From positions 310,001 to 374,000 of the forward strand of contig NW_024882027.1 in NCBI RefSeq assembly GCF_019059575.1: DNA of 64,000 nucleotides, in the 5' to 3' direction. The notes under the pieces were generated by a model. The model did not search any database. It had not been told where the DNA came from and saw only the letters and a program-made list of their open reading frames with translations. The DNA comes from Amphibalanus amphitrite. Its lineage: Eukaryota > Arthropoda > Thecostraca > Balanomorpha > Balanidae. Made by a program: the position numbers and the translations under genes. Positions 49,861-60,213 of the stretch are shown in pieces. The first letter of the stretch is position 1, and each line of letters opens with the position of its first letter.

Positions 49861-50482
49861 TGAGTATAACATTCAGCATCAGGACCGGTGGCTCGCAGTG
49901 AGGAATGAATGCCATCGAAAGGATGGACATTGATTGAATGCTAAATCACCAGTATGAGCCTTCAGCATTGGATGGGGAAGCAAACCTGTCTGCTTTCCTG
50001 ATATGGATAGACGTTTTTAGCGTTTGGAAGGCTATATCATCCTGATTAGAATACGTCATTTTCATATTCATGATTGGAATCCCATGTCTCAAAATAAATC
50101 GCAAATGCATCGAACATGAAAGAATTTAATTTCTCCATGAATATCTCGCTGACATTTATTGCAGTCTCATGACTTGGAAGCCGTTTCGATCTGGCTTCCG
50201 ATTAGATGTGCAATAAATCTTCAGAGGAAAGAACGCAGCTAGATTCCATATTGCAAATTAAAGTCGTGTCTGATGATAAAGCGACAATATTCTAGGAACT
50301 GATGAAACATCTATAAAAAAAAAATCGACAAAGCGCAGCCTCCCATTTATGTTTTGCCTTCATATTCTTTTCCTCTTCTTTTCGTTGAAATGATATAACT
50401 TGATACATTCCAATCCTTTCTTATTCTTTTCTTCTCTTCTCCACCTACCGTGCCTCTTTCCTTCCCTCCGTCCCTCCCTCCA

Positions 50483-50485
<3 letters not shown>

Positions 50486-50548
<63 letters not shown>

Positions 50549-50560
50549 CCTCCCTCCCTC
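50486..50560. repeat. (CT)n microsatellite with CCCT flanks
   Basis: A CT run at 50486-50544 flanked by CCCT iterations on both sides. Neighbouring intervals 49861-50485 and 50561-51580 hold no recognisable gene. Confidence 0.97.
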
Positions 50561-51587
50561 TCCCCCCACCGATCGATAGCTCGAAAACACTTGCCACGCC
50601 CCGGGCACGACCCGGTGAGCCCAGATGGGACGTTAATATTAATCAGCCGCCCGTGCAGCCCGAATGGAGATCAGCTTGTTAGCCGAAACGAAAGTCGTAA
50701 TGCAATTTTGGCGCGGCGCGCGGCGCGCCACGTGCGCACAAACCATGTCTGAGTAAAGGAGGGAGGGTTAGAGGGAGGGGAGGGAGGGGAGCTCCGACAC
50801 GACCTGTTTTGTTGGAAGTTAGAACAGACTGCACGGATGAAGCAGTCTGAATTCAGAAACACTGTTTTTTTAGGCTGCGTTGCTAGTAATGTTATGCTTA
50901 CCGATAGTATTTCAATTCCATAAATACCTAAAAGCATTGTGTACCTATCTATCCGCTAAACGTTGTTAATAAATCATGATTAAAATTAATATAACAACTT
51001 TCTTAGAGCGGTACTTGATGCTGATTATTCAGGCCTGGCAAACCGTGCAGCTTTTGATGTCTGTAGGTACCTATATGAAGTTGAGTTTTCCACTTCCTCA
51101 CGCCAAGCGCATGCTAACGCTTTGTTGCAGCAATAAATTATATAATCACATGCTACGCCTGCTTTCGCTAAGTCGTTTCATCCTTTCGTTAAATATTTCT
51201 TCACGTGCAAAGCTGGCTGATTCGTGACGCTTGATTATCAATGCCCAATCTCAACAATGATCTGCTCATAGGCTTCTTGCATGGTGGTAAGAAGTTAATG
51301 CTAGCTAATGGAGCGCCTTTCATGGCTTACTGACTAGCGGCTAATGTCTAATGACGGAGGGCGAGTGATGGGGCACTTCTTTCAACCTGCCGAGTCCTAA
51401 AACCCAACAGCGACTTTGCGTCACGGTTCATCAGCTGAGCTGAGTCACCTGTCATCGCGTGCCTTAACTCTCACAGCTGTCACCTTGCATACCTTACCAC
51501 CTCCTAAACATCCCCATTGTCGCAACATCCTCCTTGGTATCCTGCGCCGTGCAGCGGTTGAACGCTCCAACATACTCCAGTCCTGCT

Positions 51588-51668
51588 CGTGACGTCACCG
51601 GTCCCGTTTGTGACGTCACCAGTCCGGTGTCTGTGACGTAACTGGTCCATGCGTGTGACGTCAGCGGT
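51588..51668. repeat. Four-copy 22-bp repeat carrying CRE sites
   Basis: TGACGTCA at 51590-51597, 51611-51618 and 51656-51663, and TGACGTAA at 51634-51641, lie 21, 23 and 22 bp apart. Each is followed by C/A-(C/A)GGTCC-like sequence. TGACGTCA is the consensus cAMP-response element bound by CREB/ATF proteins. The spacing of about two helical turns puts all sites on one face of the DNA. Confidence 0.85.
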
Positions 51669-51669
51669 C

Positions 51670-52870
51670 CCTGACCCTGATACCCAGTCACCTGTAGGAC
51701 CGGCCGGCCAGACTCGGAAATGGTGACTCATCCGCACCGTCCACGGTCGCGGCTCACTCTCACCTGTTCTGGCGGCGCGGAGGTGGTGAGGGTGGCGCGG
51801 CCCGGGGAATTGGTGACGGAAGTGGCGCGGCGCAGGGACGAACGAGACGGAAGTGGCGCAGTTAGACGGAAGAGCTAAATATGGCACGGTCTTGACAACA
51901 GGGCAGAAAGACTGGGCGGAGAGTAAGAATTATGAAGTAAGGAAGATGAATAACTTATATCTCTTGTTTCCGGTAGTCAGGCTACAATTATAAAGCACCA
52001 CTTTCTCACCCCTAAGACATTGCAATTCATTTCTTGCTACCAAATATGCGGGGTTTCGAAGAAGCTTGTCGTAATAATCACATCACCTCATTGTGCAGCA
52101 CTCCATCCGTCCCGTTTTCTCCGTATCTCGGGGAGCCCCGCTGCGGCGGTCGTCAGTATTCACTGGAACAGCGCCCCTCTATCCGAGAATTGAAAGTTGC
52201 AGAGGCCGGTCCGGTTTGGCCGACTGCCCGATGGGCCTCGGGTATACGAACAGCAGGTTATCTATCTAAATGAACAGCAACCCCAGGAGCCGGGGACTCC
52301 TAAGTCCTAACCGGGGAACTTGAAGCACAAGCGTACACAACGCGGTACCTGGAGTTCGACGAAGAGGAATGCATACGGTTGATATCACTTGGGTAGTAAA
52401 CGTTTACGATTCTGAGACTCGATGCAAATAACTTGTGTTGTGCTTCATGCTATACGAAGATATATCGTCATGACAGTTGATATGATTGTCGTGAATCTGT
52501 ATGATAAAGTAGACATGCGGGTCCCCGTGATATGCCAGTGAGGCCTGCTATTGATCATGTCTACAGTGAAGTCCTTTTTACAGATCGTAGAATCGTAACC
52601 GGTTATTGGTCCCACAAATGCAGCCCCGCTTGGTGAATCATCTAGCAGTCAAAGATGACTGCATTTATTGCCTTCCATATACGCTCTTGAATGACGTGCT
52701 GCATTTAAGTGTCAGTCAATGATTAAGCTGCTTATTTGATAGAGTTTCGATAGAGTTTTTCGATAGAATTTTGGTTTTTGTTCAAGGATCTAACCTTCAT
52801 TCCTCGAAACTTTTCACCAGTCTCCCGCAGCCGATACTGACCGCTGCTATGAATACGATAAATTGCAAAC
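51670..52870. other. No gene seen
   Basis: No recognisable coding region, RNA gene or repeat. Confidence 0.5.
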
Positions 52871-54309
52871 ATCTGAGGCCTGTTTCACTAACAAATAAAA
52901 CTTGTATTTACAAAGAAAAAGCTTGAGTTTACAAGAAATAATTGCCAACATTTGAGATTTGGATTTCACGAAACCTTTGAACACGAATTTTGAGTTTAAA
53001 ATTTGCAAACTTTTTTTACAAGAAAAAGTTTGCTAGAAAACATGGGAATTGCAAACTTTCTGTTTCACGAAGACCAGAAGCTTGAAAGAAAACATCGTAA
53101 TTACAAACCTGAAATTCCAGTGGTCCTGACGTTCGGAATTTTGATACTTTTTGCGCAATAATGCAAAACAGTCATATATTTAGAACAACTATGCTTTGTT
53201 GAGTCGTTTCATGCTCAATTTTTACTTAGCACACACCCTAAGAAGCAAAATAATCGGTATTAAAATATCGTCATGTTTTGTCATTCGCGCGCCATAATTG
53301 CATTTAACAGTCTTCTGCTGTTAAATATTTTGCGTGTTATTTTCTTTCAATAATAGGACAATGTGAACTATCATTTATATCTTTTTCCAACAGCATCATT
53401 ATTTATAATTTAATTAGGCAGCTTTTGACATGAATACTAGACAATATTTGATTTGAAGAAGCAATATCTTTAACATGCTATAGTTCTTGATTAAAAACAA
53501 TTTTACTGTTTACAAGCTTATTTGCAAACATTTTCTTATCGGAGGTGCCACTGGCGATGAAGCTTAGTGAAATCGGTTTTTACGTAGTTGGTAAAAATCA
53601 GGGTAAAAATACTTATGAATCTACTATACTATTTGTGAAATGAAACTCTGTCTGTCTGTGTGTTTGCACCGTGCAGAGGGGTGCTTTGACGCCGTGCGCA
53701 GGTCAAACGGTGCGGTCGATGGGGCTGAAATTTTCACAGCGTGTTGATGACGTCACGCGCACGTGCAGTGTCGAGGTTCGAGTCTCGGGGGGTCGATGGT
53801 TCGCACGTGGCACGCCCTGGAAAAAGGTGCATTTTCTCCAAATTTGCTCGGTCTTCAAGTCATCGGCAGCCGGGTTCGACGAACTTTGCAACTAAAATGC
53901 ATGACGATCGGCGGCGGGTGCCTCTCATTTGCAGATTGACAGCTTATTTATTTTGATAAACAGAGGCGAATGAAGATGTTGATTTTCGGTAAATAAAGAC
54001 AGTTTTCAATGCGCTTACACAAATGCACCGCGTTTGACGCAATGCGCCACATTTGTCACGAGGCGCCATTTTTGTCATAAAACGCACAACTTTATCAAAT
54101 ATGGTCCGATAAACGTGCGATTCGGTGGAAGGATGCATGACAAACGGACAGGAAGAAATGCACCACTTTTGTCGCAATGCGCCACATTTGTCACAAGGCG
54201 CCATTTCCACCAAATAGGGCAAAGAATAATGGGGTGACACGAGTAGGAGCAGGGTTAGGAACTCTTTTTTTTAGTTTATCAGTTTATCTGATAGTCTGTG
54301 ACCTCACAT

Positions 54310-54868
54310 GACCCAGTGGTAGTGGTAGATGTAGTGGTAGTAGTATATGTAGGGGTAGTGGTAGTATTAGGGGTAGTGGTAGGGGTAGTGTTAGGGGTAG
54401 TAGGGGTAGTGGTAGGGGTAGTGGTAGGGGTAGTAGTAGAGGTAGTAGTAGGGGTAGTAGTAGGGATAGTGGTAGGGGTAGTGGTAGGGGTAGTAGTAGT
54501 GGTAGGGGTAGTAGTAGGGGTAGTGGTAGGGGTAGGGGTAGTGTTAGGGGTAGTGTTAGGGGTAGTGGTAGGGGTAGTGGTAGGGGTAGTGGTAGGGGTA
54601 GTGGTAGGGGTAGGGGTAGTGGTAGTGGTAGGGGTAGGTGTAGTGGTAGGGGTAGTGGTACGGGTAGTGGTACGGGTAGGGGTAGGGGTAGTGGTAGGGG
54701 TAGGGTAGTGGTAGGGGTAGGGTAGTGGTAGGGGTAGGGTAGTGGTAGGGGTAGGGGTAGTGGTAGAGGTAGTGGTAGGAGTTGTAGTATTGGTAGTGGT
54801 AGAGGTAGTGGTAGGAGTAGTGGTAGTGGTAGGGGTAGGGGTAGGGGTAGAAGTAGTAGAAGTGTGGT
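54310..54868. repeat. GGTAGTGGTAGG minisatellite in H1
   Basis: About 560 bp of irregular GGTAGT, GGTAGG and GGGTAG hexamers. A 231-codon Leu-Pro frame on the minus strand and Val-Gly frames on the plus strand come from this repeat. Confidence 0.95.
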
Positions 54869-56006
54869 ACAGGCCGATCTAATGTGACGTGGTGACCTAT
54901 ACGACCTGGCCTGACCCAGTGTGACCGGGGATGACCAACTTGACCTGACTTGATCCCGTATGACCCAAATTTCATCCAACTAAGTTATTATGCTCAAAAT
55001 TTTCCTCTGCACGTTTCCGTGCGTATTTGGAAATTCCGACCTCGACGAGCATCTGTGGTAGAAAACCACCACTTTCGTAGGGGAAACTACTGCTGTCTGC
55101 TACCATTTGCACTGCATGTGTCGCTATAGTCGCGACATCTATGCAAATAAACCGCTTATAAACTGCTCACTGCGACATCTGTGTGCGCCGATTCTAGTTA
55201 GCGATTAGCTAGGGCACCAGGGTGGGATTCCCGGATGAAAAGTCAAAACGTTAAAAGTAAACGGATCATTTGACTTTTTGTCCGGAACCCCCAGGGTGGA
55301 TCCATCCAGACTTTCGGTTTGGGGGTGGGGGGACTCATGTCATGGGTCACTCATGGCCGGCCCGATCCCCGGCAGTCAAAGCTGCTGAGCCGTGGGGGGG
55401 GGGAAGAGGAAGGTCCAATATGATGCCACAAAAGACATACCTCACGGTCTTGCCTATAGGTATACACGCATGCATTTAGCAGTGTGCCTCCTGAGATGTT
55501 AGTGATTTTTATCGATTCATCGAGTTGACGATTTGAGGATACCTTTCTCAAAGTGCCTATCAAGCAAGACAAAAATCAATGAAATGATTTCTACAAAAAA
55601 TAGACAGGTGGGACTCCTCACTCCTCAAAGACCATTGTAGCTGCAGTTTAATAACTCAGAAGTTAAGTCACGCGTGAAGCCCTATCTAGTCAACTGGAAA
55701 GACCCAAAGTAGCCCGCCTAGGGCTCCCAGAGAATGGTGTAGGCCCCCAGGAGCCCGCCAGTGACCCCATGAGTGATAATTGAGGAATACCAAGTGCCTG
55801 AAAGTGCTAAACTAAAGAAATTACGCATACCAATTCCTAACATTATTCATATCAATCGCTGAACGTTTCAAGGCGATCGTGCCGTCGGTGTAGCTATGAG
55901 CCGAACATTTTAAGTTTTTTTCGAGGTGAGGTCAGTTGGACTGACCTGGTGGCGTGACAATTTTAACCTTGTTAACCTCAATTTCCGGAACCGACTGAGC
56001 TGAGCC

Positions 56007-56100
56007 GGTCCCGTAGCTCAGTCGGTAGAGCGTTGGACTCCGCGAGGTGAGATCTCGCGTCCCGGATAACATAACAGTCCGGGTTTGAAGCGCGAGGGGC
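56007..56100 (+). ncRNA. tRNA-like sequence, probable SINE head or tRNA pseudogene
   Basis: TAGCTCAGTCGG at 56014-56025 is a perfect polymerase III A box with a D-arm (GCTC...GAGC). GGTTTGAAGC at 56082-56091 is a degenerate B box. Between them lie two strong hairpins: CGCGAG with a seven-base GTGAGAT loop (56041-56059) and CCCGGA/TCCGGG (56061-56083). The A-to-B distance of about 57 bases is longer than in most tRNAs and the acceptor stem does not close, so it is not a normal tRNA. I infer a tRNA-derived SINE head; a possible body runs to about 56340. Confidence 0.5.
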
Positions 56101-56516
56101 ACTCGATGTTTATGAGCCTCCTGACAGGTATGGTTGCGGTTGGTGGCAAGCCGTAGCCTGAGCTAATTAAGACAGTGAGGGGACCGGCCGTGCGCGGCTA
56201 TGTGTACGACTTCGGACTCTAAATTCAGTCATATATCAAGAATTGCGCGATCGGAAGATGGAGGGCAGGGGCCGGCCAACGCAACAAGATCTGCTTAGCT
56301 CCTTGTGAATCCTACCATGCAAGAGGCCCGCAGCAGTGGACTAAATTTATAAGAAAACTTGCATATTTTCCGCACATGCTGTTAAAATTTCAGACCCAAG
56401 TTCTTAAAGTTAAAAAATAGCGACGCGGAACGCTGCCGTTACTACTTACATCACGTTACGACCTTCCAGACCAGTTGCACCTGAAGTAGTTATATGTACC
56501 TACTACCTATATTATC

Positions 56517-57395
56517 CCTCGCATGTGTAGGGGGGGTCGGATGGACCCCCCCCCATGGTTTTTCGCGAATAACTCGCGTAAAAAGCGGCCGATCGCGACG
56601 AAACTTTCAGTACCCTCGCATTGATCAATTTTACACCTACCCTGAAAATTTCATGACCCTGACCCAAATGACCTTTGACCTGTGACCTCTTTTCCGAGAC
56701 CATGTTTGGCCGGAATCGCGATTTCGCGTATGTCGGCTCGCACTAGCCGCGTGTTTGCAAGCTTTTCGTGGTTTCAAACGTTCAAACATGTGATTTGATG
56801 TTACTCCCGTGTGTGTCAAGGTCACCTGAAGGTGAGGTCAGGTCATTGACCTTTGGTGACCTCGGGTGACCTCAGGTCACTTTTTCGAGTTTTACATGTT
56901 TCTAGGCTAGTTTTTGGAGCTGAATTCGATTTTAGCAACCATTTGAACATTTACGAAGTAGTTTTGGTGACTTCGTAACATGTTACGAAGCTGTCAGAGG
57001 CGGTTGACACGTACTACGAATACCCGTCACGACGCCTACTGGTTGACCTGACCTGACCTGACCCGACCTGGTCTAAATGCTTCAAGACATCATCTGTGAT
57101 CAAAACTAACACGATATTCGTGATCAGCACCCCGAAAAACCCCTTAGCAGCCACACTTTACGACTTTCTAACAGGTCCCGATTTTCCCGACTTTGGGTCA
57201 TTGACCTGACCTGGAAGGTCAACCAATGACCTAGGACCTTAAAATTGGGTATCATCGGCTTCCTCTCGTCACGGGCAACACGCTCGTTTTTTCCGCGAAG
57301 CTCTAGCTCGATCAGGGGCCAAACGGCAAGGGGGGGTCCAACCGACCCCCCCCCCTACACATTAGAAGCTGGCAAACGCCGCACACATGCGAGGG
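56517..57395. mobile_element. G-run-family unit (copy 3) inside the MULE
   Basis: The left end reads CCCTCGCATGTGTAG, a G run, TCGGATGGA and a C run (56517-56555). The right end has the inverted G-run module at 57329-57362, then a 19-bp spacer, then CACATGCGAGGG (57384-57395), the complement of the left outer motif. The body carries TTTCAGTACC and CAATTTTACACCT shared with copy 1, and long similarity with copy 2. It is dense in TGACCT/AGGTCA words and has one TCAAGGTCA at 56816-56824. There is no coding frame of note. No target duplication was recognised. Confidence 0.65.
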
Positions 57396-57667
57396 TTATG
57401 TTTATCCTATGATGTGCTATCCATAGATGTCGCAACTGTAGCGACACATGCAGTGCAAATTGTACCAGACAGCAGTAGTTTCCCCTACCAAAGTAGTGGT
57501 TTTCTACTACAGACGCTCGTCGAGGTCGGAATTTCCAAATACGCCGTTTCCGTCCATATCTCTGCTTCCAGACGACAGATCAATTTAAATCAAACACCGT
57601 TCGAAAGCAAATTGGCTGCTGCCGCATTTTATGGCTACGCCGCGAAGCAAGTGGCGCAGCCGCTTGT

Positions 57668-59127
57668 CTACTATACTATTTGTGAAATGAAACTCTGTCT
57701 GTCTGTGTTTCTGTTTGCACCGTGCAGAGGGGTGCTTTGACGCCGTGCGCAGGTCAAACGGTGCGGTCGATGGGGCTGAAATTTTCACAGCGTGTTGATG
57801 ACGTCACGCGCACGTGCAGTGTCGAGGTTCGAGTCTCGGGGGGTCGATGGTTCGCACGTGGCACGCCCTGGAAAAAGGTGCATTTTCTCCAAATTTGCTC
57901 GGTCTTCAAGTCATCGGCAGCCGGGTTCGACGAACTTTGCAACTAAAATGCATGACGATCGGCGGCGGGTGCCTCTCATTTGCAGATTGACAGCTTATTT
58001 ATTTTGATAAACAGAGGCGAATGAAGATGTTGATTTTCGGTAAATAAAGACAGTTTTCAATGCGCTTACACAAATGCACCGCGTTTGACGCAATGCGCCA
58101 CATTTGTCACGAGGCGCCATTTTTGTCACAAAACGCACAACTTTATCAAATATGGTCCGATAAACGTGCGATTCGGTGGAAGGATGCATGACAAACGGAC
58201 AGGAAGAAATGCACCACTTTTGTCGCAATGCGCCACATTTGTCACAAGGCGCCATTTCCACCAAATAGGGCAAAGAATAATGGGGTGACACGAGTAGGAG
58301 CAGGGTTAGGAACTCTTTTTTTTAGTTTATCAGTTTATCTGATAGTCTGTGACCTCACATGACCCAGTGGTAGTAGTAGATGTAGTGGTAGTAGTATATG
58401 TAGGGGTAGTGGTAGTATTAGGGGTAGTGGTAGGGGTAGTGTTAGGGGTAGTAGGGGTAGTGGTAGGGGTAGTGGTAGGGGTAGTAGTAGTGGTAGTAGT
58501 AGGGGTAGTAGTAGGGATAGTGGTAGGGGTAGTGGTAGGGGTAGTAGTAGTGGTAGGGGTAGTAGTAGGGGTAGTGGTAGGGGTAGGGGTAGTGTTAGGG
58601 GTAGTGGTAGGGGTAGGGGTAGTGGTAGGGGTAGTGGTAGGGGTAGTGGTAGGGGTAGGGGTAGTGGTAGGGGTAGGTGTAGTGGTAGGGGTAGTGGTAC
58701 GGGTAGGGGTAGGGGTAGTGGTAGGGGTAGGGTAGTGGTAGGGGTAGGGGTAGTGGTAGAGGTAGTGGTAGGAGTTGTAGTAGTGGTAGTGGTAGAGGTA
58801 GTGGTAGGAGTAGTGGTAGTGGTAGGGGTAGGGGTAGGGGTAGAAGTAGTAGAAGTGTGGTACAGGCCGATCTAATGTGACGTGGTGACCTATACGACCT
58901 GGCCTGACCCAGTGTGACCGGGGATGACCAACTTGACCTGACTTGATCCCGTATGACCCAAATTTCATCCAACTAAGTTATTATGCTCAAAATTTTCCTC
59001 TGCACGTTTCCGTCCATATCTCTGCTTCCAGACGACAGATCAATTTAAATCAAACACCGTTCGAAAGCAAATTGGCTGCTGCCGCATTTTATGGCTACGC
59101 CGCGAAGCAAGTGGCGCAGCCGCTTGT
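57668..59127 (+). mobile_element. Helitron/Helentron-like unit H2, uninterrupted
   Basis: A 1,460-bp unit joined directly to the end of H1 and nearly identical to it. Visible differences are a CTGTTT insertion near the start, single-base changes such as TCATAA versus TCACAA, and a shorter minisatellite (58361-58856). It starts CTACTATACTATTTG and ends GCCGCTTGT with the same 3' hairpin. It preserves the pre-insertion site of the MULE. Head-to-tail arrays are known for rolling-circle transposons. All internal frames derive from repeats or match those of H1. Confidence 0.65.
58361..58856. repeat. GGTAGTGGTAGG minisatellite in H2
   Basis: The same hexamer minisatellite as in H1 but about 60 bp shorter, so the two arrays changed length after the duplication. 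Confidence 0.95.
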
Positions 59128-60167
59128 CTATATTACTATTTGAGGAGGGTGCGTCTGTCCGTTACCGAGGTCCCGACTTGGTCGTGCTTTGCGTGGACTA
59201 CAGGCCAGGCCGTTGCACCTAACCCGGTGAAATTTGCACAACTTATAGATCAAGGATGCGCGACGTGCCTTTGAGGGGTCTCAGCTCGATCGGATTGATA
59301 GGGAGCGCGTGGCGCGTGCTCAAAAAGTGCAAATTCGCGTCATAGACTTTACATGTATAAATCGACGTGCGAAATCGGGCGAAAACGGCTAATTTTGGCC
59401 GACACGGGTCCAGTTCCCGTGCAATATCTTGGTGACCAGGGGTCCGACCGGCACGGGGAAAACAGCATCGTGTACAGAATTGAACGGGCTATTGAATGGT
59501 GTGCAATGCAGAGGATAGCACGCGCCACGTGCACCGGAGAGGGCACTTTTATTTGAAAAATTGCGGTTTTTGAGGGATTTTGGAATTAATTTTATTTTTA
59601 GGTGACCGTTAAATGGAGCGAGTTGAATCAACGCCTATTTGCAAGAGAAAGGTACCGCCTCTCATATAAAAATTGTGAAAAGCTGATTGATCCAAATCAA
59701 GGTGGTGCAAATCACAGGAGAAAATGGTGTTTGTCAATTTTGTGCCACTTTATTAATCACACGGGGTTTGCTGCATAACCTGATACCTTTGGCAATTGAA
59801 TATGGTATCATTGGATAGAGCATTCAATTCTGTCCAATATTCACTCTTCATTTTTGCATGATTAGCAACAGTATCCTTAAAAATGTAAATGTTCCAAACC
59901 ATTAAATTATCATTTTTAGCGAAATTCATCGATGGCCCTCAAAAGACTTCACGCCAGTTTTCGAATCATTCTAAAGTAGAACGCATGATAATACGACACG
60001 GGCACCTCAATGCGATGTATCTTTTTGTTTTCTTACAAAATGCTTGGCCGTCAAAAAGCAATCGAACGAAATGGATATCTACCAACCAAATCGACACAGA
60101 CCAACCCAATACCCACGGGTAAAAAAATCCCCCCTTCGCGTTGCGGAGCACGCGGGTAACCCTAGTT
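59128..60167 (+). mobile_element. Third Helitron/Helentron-like unit H3, different family
   Basis: It begins CTATATTACTATTTGAGGAG and GTCTGTCCG, abutting the end of H2. It ends near 60167 with a hairpin CGCG-(10)-CGCG followed by GGTAACCCTAGT. The layout matches H1/H2 (AT-rich start with GTCTGT, 3' hairpin, end of the form CTAGT/CTTGT) but the body is unrelated. No helicase gene. Class assignment is inferred from end structure only. Confidence 0.5.
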
Positions 60168-60213
60168 GTAAACTACAAACACTTGTAAATACAAGTTTTT
60201 AGTGAAACAGGCC

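Larger units (their letters stand above)
55012..57553. mobile_element. 2,524-bp Mutator-like element with 9-bp target duplication
   Basis: The element spans 55021-57544. Its ends are inverted repeats of about 123 bp (55021-55143 and 57422-57544) that start GCGTATTTGGAAATTCC and agree at roughly 93 percent. The 9-bp word CGTTTCCGT flanks it on both sides (55012-55020, 57545-57553). The sister unit H2 holds the empty site with a single CGTTTCCGT at 59005-59013, which proves the insertion. Long inverted ends plus a 9-bp duplication indicate a Mutator-like element. It contains no transposase, but it does contain a tRNA-like sequence (56007-56100) and a G-run-family unit (56517-57395). It is therefore non-autonomous cargo DNA. 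Confidence 0.93.
53621..57667 (+). mobile_element. Helitron/Helentron-like unit H1, split by a MULE
   Basis: H1 starts CTACTATACTATTTGTGAAA followed by CTCTGTCTGTCTGTG and ends GCCGCTTGT. A hairpin (GGCT-CGCC, 11-base loop, GGCG-AGCC) lies six bases before the end. A T-rich CTATACTA start with GTCTGT repeats and a 3'-proximal hairpin resemble non-autonomous Helentrons. No inverted ends or target duplications flank the unit. Removing the 2,533 bp of the inserted element and its extra duplication leaves about 1,514 bp, very similar to H2. It carries a (GGTAGT/GGTAGG)n minisatellite and a GGTTCGAGTCTC word resembling a tRNA B box (53773-53784). No Rep/helicase gene is present. Confidence 0.65.
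52876..60213. mobile_element. Outer inverted ends of the nested transposon complex
   Basis: AGGCCTGTTTCACTAA followed by AACTTGTATTTACAA near 52876-52913 is mirrored by TTGTAAATACAAG and TTTTTAGTGAAACAGGCCT at 60182-60213. The left copy has an extra ACAAAT. These look like terminal repeats of an element that received the Helitron-like array 53621-60167. The left 700 bp (52914-53620) has many TTTGCAAAC, GTTTCACGAA and TTTACAAGAAA subterminal words. No matching target duplication was found, so the boundaries or the element class may be wrong. Confidence 0.5.

Noticed and set aside
53773..53784. tRNA gene suggested by GGTTCGAGTCTC
   Set aside because: There is no A box or cloverleaf upstream, and the word is part of the H1/H2 repeat (also at about 57824).
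54310..54868. Interstitial telomere-like sequence (GGTAGG)
   Set aside because: The units vary between GGTAGT, GGTAGG and GGGTAG and do not match TTAGG or TTAGGG telomere repeats.
54284..54979. 231-codon Leu-Pro-rich minus-strand frame
   Set aside because: It is the translation of the GGTAGT/GGTAGG minisatellite, and the matching region in H2 has different frames because the repeat length changed.
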